NCBI GenBank assembly: GCA_963814355.1
Contig: CAWFCZ010000031.1
Location: forward strand, 1 to 64,000
Length of the DNA: 64,000 bases
Source: JADGOV01 sp963814355
Lineage (GTDB): Bacteria; Actinomycetota; Actinomycetes; JADGOV01
Direction of reading: 5' to 3'
The first letter of the stretch is position 1; each line of letters begins with the position of its first letter. Below are positions 60,563-64,000 of this stretch, in pieces. Position numbers and translations under genes: made by a program. A model generated the notes under the pieces. The model ran no database searches. It was given only the letters and a program-made list of their open reading frames with translations, and was not told the origin of the DNA.

Positions 60563-61744
60563 ATGACCGCGCTGGCCGTACCGCGCTACGTCCCGGACTT
60601 CCGGATCCGCATCGCCGGCCGGGACCTGCCCGCCGGCGTGCGGTCCGCCGTGCTGGCGGTGCGCTACCAGAACGGCCTCGACGCCGCCGACCGGGTGGAG
60701 ATCGACGTCGCCAACCCGGACCTCCGGCTGCTCGGCGGGCACATCCGCGGGCTGGGTGTGCGGCCGTACCCGACCGGGGTGCGGCTGGGCCCGATGCGCA
60801 CCGACGTCGTACCCGACGGATTGTTCGACATCGACAACCCGCTGCGGCTGGCGCTGGGGTACGCCGACCAGCCGCTCGCCGACGTCTTCGACGGCGTGCT
60901 CACCGGGGTGGAGGCGACCCTGCCGGCCAGCGGGATGCCGACCGTGACCCTGGTCGCCCACGACCGGCTGGTCCACCTCGCCGAGGGCACCTCGGTACGC
61001 GGCTTCGGCCCGCTGCCCGACTTCCTCATCGCCTCCCTGCTGGCCGGGGAGAACGCCCTGCTGGCCGACCTCGACCCGGCGGTCGTGGCGCTCTCCGGTG
61101 CGGATGCCCTGGCCCGGGAGGTCTTCTCCGGTACCGGCCGTACCCAGTCCGGCACCAGCGACCTGGCGCTGCTCGCCGAGATCGCGGCCGGCTACGACGC
61201 CCACTTCTGGGCCGAGGGCGACGTCGTGCACCTGGCGCGCATCCCGGCTGACACCACGCCCGAGGTGGAACTCCGTTGGGGGGCCACCCTGGTGGAGCTG
61301 GCACCGCGGATGTCGGCCGTCGGCCAGATCGTCGCGGTCAGCGCCCGGTTCGCCCTGCAGTGGCTGCCGGTCGAGTTCGTCGTGACCGTGGGCTGGGACC
61401 TCGACCGGGAGAGCGTGTCCGTCACCGTCCGTCCCGGGGCGGCCGGCGGAGGCGGTTCGACCGGCGGGTCGCTGACCGTCGCCGACCAGCGGATCGGCGG
61501 TTCGGCGGACCTGGTGACCGGCGCGCTCACCCTGCTGCGTGAGCTGCGGCGGAAAGTCAACACCAGGCTGACCGCGACCGGGTCGGCCGTCGGCGACCCG
61601 CGGATCCGGGCCGGGAAGCTGCTGCGGATCAGCGGCGCGGGAGCCGACTTCAGCGGGGACTACCGGGTCACCGAGACGACCCACAGCCTGGATGCCGGCG
61701 GGTACCGTACGTCGTTCGGGGTGCAGCGGGAGATCATCCCGTGA
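60563..61744 (+). CDS. Phage late-control D / VgrG N-domain-like hub protein
   Basis: ATG 60563 gives 393 residues starting MTALAVPRYVPDFRIRIAGR, with LALGYADQPLADVFDGVLTG, RTQSGTSDLALLAEIAAGYD and AHFWAEGDVVHLARIP, matching gpD/VgrG hub proteins (the L-A-x-x-x-G-x-D-x-x-x-x-G segment). The C-terminus ends FSGDYRVTETTHSLDAGGYR, the usual end of the hub barrel. It trimerises to hold the spike. A 17-base duplication at its start created a second ATG; see findings. Confidence 0.92.
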   Translation: MTALAVPRYVPDFRIRIAGRDLPAGVRSAVLAVRYQNGLDAADRVEIDVANPDLRLLGGHIRGLGVRPYPTGVRLGPMRTDVVPDGLFDIDNPLRLALGYADQPLADVFDGVLTGVEATLPASGMPTVTLVAHDRLVHLAEGTSVRGFGPLPDFLIASLLAGENALLADLDPAVVALSGADALAREVFSGTGRTQSGTSDLALLAEIAAGYDAHFWAEGDVVHLARIPADTTPEVELRWGATLVELAPRMSAVGQIVAVSARFALQWLPVEFVVTVGWDLDRESVSVTVRPGAAGGGGSTGGSLTVADQRIGGSADLVTGALTLLRELRRKVNTRLTATGSAVGDPRIRAGKLLRISGAGADFSGDYRVTETTHSLDAGGYRTSFGVQREIIP

Positions 61745-62382
61745 GCCTGGGCCCGCTGGACATCCCGCTGCTGCCCGGTTCGCCGCGGCTGCACGTGGGG
61801 GTGTTCCGCGCGGTGGTGGTCGATGCCGTCGACCCCCTCGGCATGGGCCGGCTGTCGGTGGTGGTACCGGCGGTGACCGGCGAGGAGCAGACGTACTGGG
61901 CGATACCGGCGGTTCCGATGGCTTCGCCGGGGGTCGGGGTCCGGTTCGTCCCGCGACCCGGGGACGTGGCGATCGTGGCCTTCGAGGCCGGCGATCCCCG
62001 CTTCCCGGTCGTCCTCGGCTACTACTGGGACGCCCCGGCGTCGGCCCCTCTGCCGCCGGAAGCCCACGTCCTCCGTGGACCTGCCGCGGCGGGCATCGAG
62101 ATCACCGACGTGCCGCCGACGGTCACGGTGCGCTCCGGCCCGGCCGAAGTGGTCGTATCCCCGGAAGGCATCACGGTGACCATGGCGGAAACCGTGCTGA
62201 GCGTCACCGCGGAAGGCATAGACCTGGCCGCCCCGGCGGTCAGCGTCGAGGCCGCCGGCAGCCTCACCCTGAGCGGGTCGGAGGTGACCATCGAAGGTTC
62301 TACCGTCTCGATCGAGGCCGGGGAAGCCGCGATCACGGCCGGTACCTGCCGGATCGAAGCCGCACTCGTGACGATCAATTAG
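61741..62382 (+). CDS. Baseplate spike protein (gpV/VgrG C-domain-like)
   Basis: GTG 61741 overlaps the hub stop (GTGA). The 213-residue protein has an OB-fold start (LHVGVFRAVVVDAVDPLGMG, RLSVVVPAVTGEEQTYWAIP, VRFVPRPGDVAIVAFEAGDP, FPVVLGYYWD). A run of short strand repeats follows (VTVRSGPAEVVVSPEGITVT, LTLSGSEVTIEGSTVSIEAG) that would form the trimeric beta-helix needle. It pierces the target membrane and carries the PAAR tip encoded next. Confidence 0.9.
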   Translation: MSLGPLDIPLLPGSPRLHVGVFRAVVVDAVDPLGMGRLSVVVPAVTGEEQTYWAIPAVPMASPGVGVRFVPRPGDVAIVAFEAGDPRFPVVLGYYWDAPASAPLPPEAHVLRGPAAAGIEITDVPPTVTVRSGPAEVVVSPEGITVTMAETVLSVTAEGIDLAAPAVSVEAAGSLTLSGSEVTIEGSTVSIEAGEAAITAGTCRIEAALVTIN

Positions 62383-62427
62383 CCCGTAACCAGCCCGCAA
62401 ACCAGCCCGGCCGGAAAGAAGGGAACC

Positions 62428-62709
62428 ATGCCGCCACTGGCGAGGATCGCCGCACCGTCGTCGCACGGGGGCACGGTGGTCGGACCGGGGGTGCCCACCG
62501 TGCTGGTCGAAGGGTTGCCGGTCGCGGTGTTGACCGACCTGCACGCCTGCCCCCTGCCGCCGCCGGCCGGCCCGCACCCGGCGACGCCGTTTCTCACCGG
62601 GTCCTTCAGCGTGCTGGTCGGCGGCCTACCGGTGCTCCGGATGGGCGACACCGCGGGCTGCGGCGCGACGATCCTGCTCGGCGCCCTGACGGTCGAGGTG
62701 GGCGAATGA
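62428..62709 (+). CDS. PAAR-domain spike tip protein
   Basis: The 93-residue protein matches a PAAR repeat tip: MPPLARIAAPSSHGGTVVGP with the first His, VLTDLHACPLPPPAGPHPAT with His and Cys, and VLRMGDTAGCGATILLGALT with Cys. These are the likely zinc ligands that sharpen the spike. There is no C-terminal effector extension, so effectors would be delivered as separate cargo. It overlaps the gp25 gene by ATGA. Confidence 0.9.
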   Translation: MPPLARIAAPSSHGGTVVGPGVPTVLVEGLPVAVLTDLHACPLPPPAGPHPATPFLTGSFSVLVGGLPVLRMGDTAGCGATILLGALTVEVGE

Positions 62710-63137
62710 CGTCCGAGCCGACCCGGGTCGCTGCTTCCGGCGGCACTGCCTTCCTGGGCAGCGGCTGGGCCTTCCCGCTCCACCTGACCGCGGGGCAGCC
62801 GGGGCTGAGCTCGGGGGAGCAGAAGGTACGGGAGTCGATTCTGCTCATCCTGGGCACCGAGCCGGGCGAGCGGGTCATGCGGCCGGACTTCGGGGCCGGG
62901 CTGCGGGCGCTGGCCTTCGAACCGATGTCGACGACCACCGCGGCCCTGGTGCGCCACCGGGTGGCGGTGACCTTGATCCGGGAGGAACCACGGATCGACT
63001 CCGTCGAGGTCGCCGTGCAACCCGCCGCGGCCGAGCGGGCCCGGCTGGACGTCACGGTGAGCTACCGGATCCGGGCGAGCAACACGTTCTACAACCTGGT
63101 CTACCCGTTCTACCTCCTCGAGGGCGGGGACCGGTGA
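62706..63137 (+). CDS. GPW/gp25-family baseplate protein
   Basis: The 143-residue protein has FLGSGWAFPLHLTAGQPGLS, KVRESILLILGTEPGERVMR, PDFGAGLRALAFEPMSTTTA and a C-terminal strand set (ARLDVTVSYRIRASNTFYNL). The EPGER-x-x-xPDFG motif defines gp25, the wedge protein that anchors the sheath to the baseplate. Its stop overlaps the start of the next gene by GTGA. Confidence 0.95.
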   Translation: MTSEPTRVAASGGTAFLGSGWAFPLHLTAGQPGLSSGEQKVRESILLILGTEPGERVMRPDFGAGLRALAFEPMSTTTAALVRHRVAVTLIREEPRIDSVEVAVQPAAAERARLDVTVSYRIRASNTFYNLVYPFYLLEGGDR

Positions 63138-64000
63138 GCGCGCCGACTCCCGACCGGCGGGATTCCGACGCGGTCCGCGGAGCGCTGGCCGCCGCGGCAC
63201 CCGCCTTTGTCCCGGGCTGGTCCCCGACCGCTGCCGGGCCGGGCCTCGGACTGCTGGCCGGTGCTGCGGAGCTGATCGGGGTGCTCGCCGATCGGGTCGA
63301 GGCCGCCCCGGCCAAGGCGCAGCTTGCGATGCTCGACCTGCTCGGCGCGGACCTCCTGCCCGCCCAGCCGGCTCGGGCGCCGGTGGTCTTCACCCCGGTG
63401 CCGGGGAACCCCGACGCCCGGGTGCCGGCCGGTACCCGGGTCGGGGTCGCCCTGCCCGGCGGCGGTTCGCCGCTGGTCTTCCAGACCACCTCGCCGGTGG
63501 CCCTCGCGGCCGCCCGGCTGGCTGCGGTGTCGACGCTCTGGCCGGGCCGGGACGGCTACGCCGACCACTTCGCCGACCTGGCTGCCGGTAAGCAGGTCAC
63601 GCTGTTCGCCGGGCTGCACGGCATCCCGCACCACCTCTACCTGGCCGACCCGACGCTGGCCCTCGACGGGCCGGGGGTGGTCGAGGTCGAGGTCAGCCTG
63701 GCAACCGGTGCGCCGAGCCCGCTGGAGCTGGCCTGGGAGCACTGGGACGGTGCGGACTGGCGGGCCTTCGCGCCGTTCGCCACCCCGGACCGGCCGGATC
63801 GCAGCTTCGACGGAACCGTGGGAATGACCCGCAGTGGCATCGTCCGGCTGGTCAGCTCGTGCGCGGCCGGCGCGACCACCGTGGTCGCCGGCCGGTCGGG
63901 ATGGTTCCTGCGCACCCGGGCGCTGCGGCCGCTGCCGCCCGACCCGAGCAGCCGGCCCCCGATGCTGGCCGGGATCCGGATCCGCTCGGTGACGGACCGG
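63134..64000 (+). CDS. Baseplate protein J-like, partial at the right edge
   Basis: GTG 63134 opens a frame that runs without a stop to the window end (289 codons). It starts with an acidic/Ala-rich leader, then LAMLDLLGADLLPAQPARAP, VVFTPVPGNPDARVPAGTRV and GVALPGGGSPLVFQTTSP, the P-A-G-T-x-V block of putative baseplate (gpJ, Afp11-like) proteins. LELAWEHWDGADWRAFAPFA is a further typical strand motif. These proteins often exceed 800 residues and form the wedge ring. The remainder, and probably the ATPase and tape-measure genes, lie outside. Confidence 0.9.
   Translation, partial: MSAPTPDRRDSDAVRGALAAAAPAFVPGWSPTAAGPGLGLLAGAAELIGVLADRVEAAPAKAQLAMLDLLGADLLPAQPARAPVVFTPVPGNPDARVPAGTRVGVALPGGGSPLVFQTTSPVALAAARLAAVSTLWPGRDGYADHFADLAAGKQVTLFAGLHGIPHHLYLADPTLALDGPGVVEVEVSLATGAPSPLELAWEHWDGADWRAFAPFATPDRPDRSFDGTVGMTRSGIVRLVSSCAAGATTVVAGRSGWFLRTRALRPLPPDPSSRPPMLAGIRIRSVTDR

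Noticed and set aside
1..64000. CRISPR array or cas genes
   Set aside because: No regularly spaced direct repeats and no Cas-like protein were seen. The repeats found are IS ends, operators or short duplications.

Overview
The window is high-GC DNA with Shine-Dalgarno-led ATG/GTG starts and many genes coupled by ATGA or GTGA overlaps. Gene content (glycine-riboswitch gcv operon, zinc-ribbon MscL, deazaflavin-dependent reductase, mycothiol-type DinB-like protein, actinobacterial-style contractile injection system) points to a mycelial-type actinobacterium, perhaps Frankia-like or Micromonospora-like. That placement is inference; no rRNA or other taxonomic marker is present. An unusual share of the window is decayed: at least a dozen loci are recognisable only after correcting frameshifts, in-frame stops or deletions.

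Layout. 1-8134: a tRNA 3' end, an IS3 transposase scrap, then a tandem glycine riboswitch driving gcvP-gcvT-gcvH-glyA-sdaA, a complete route from glycine through serine to pyruvate. 8135-17810: IS21 and IS30 fragments, a tautomerase with a strong terminator, a STAND-ATPase/winged-helix regulator, a secreted allene-oxide-cyclase-like protein, a GH26-like pseudogene, a small unknown protein, an integrase scrap, MscL, and a replication-initiator-like protein beside a second copy of the same tRNA 3' end. 17811-22290: an unknown protein, a HicAB module, then ruins of an integrative element (HTH protein, primase-like protein, tyrosine integrase).

22294-33000: an ArsR / AHSA1 / DinB-like operon with a perfect operator palindrome, a MazEF module with its own palindrome, and a coupled operon of a truncated VWA protein plus an AddB-like nuclease and an AddA-like helicase-nuclease. 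A broken macro/SIR2-associated gene lies upstream. 33389-37244: a PadR-regulated ABC exporter operon. 37486-41025: a chemosensory cluster (receiver-GGDEF, CheA, CheW) in which every gene is broken. 41108-54450: YCII protein plus an ECF-type sigma factor with an internal deletion, a SWIM-SNF2 helicase, a hybrid histidine kinase, an MFS exporter, a cupin, a membrane protein, a DDN-type reductase and a large-subunit catalase. 54706-56014: crcB-DUF190-crcB fluoride-export operon. 56156-64000: a contractile injection system (sheath, tube, assembly protein, LysM adaptor, gpD-like hub, gpV-like spike, PAAR tip, gp25, start of baseplate J), running off the right edge, with two single-base frameshifts near its front.

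No clearly new system was found. The items I would look at first are the injection-system locus and its frameshifts, the coupled VWA-AddB-AddA operon, the graded decay of the chemosensory cluster, and the duplicated tRNA ends bracketing the gcv operon.
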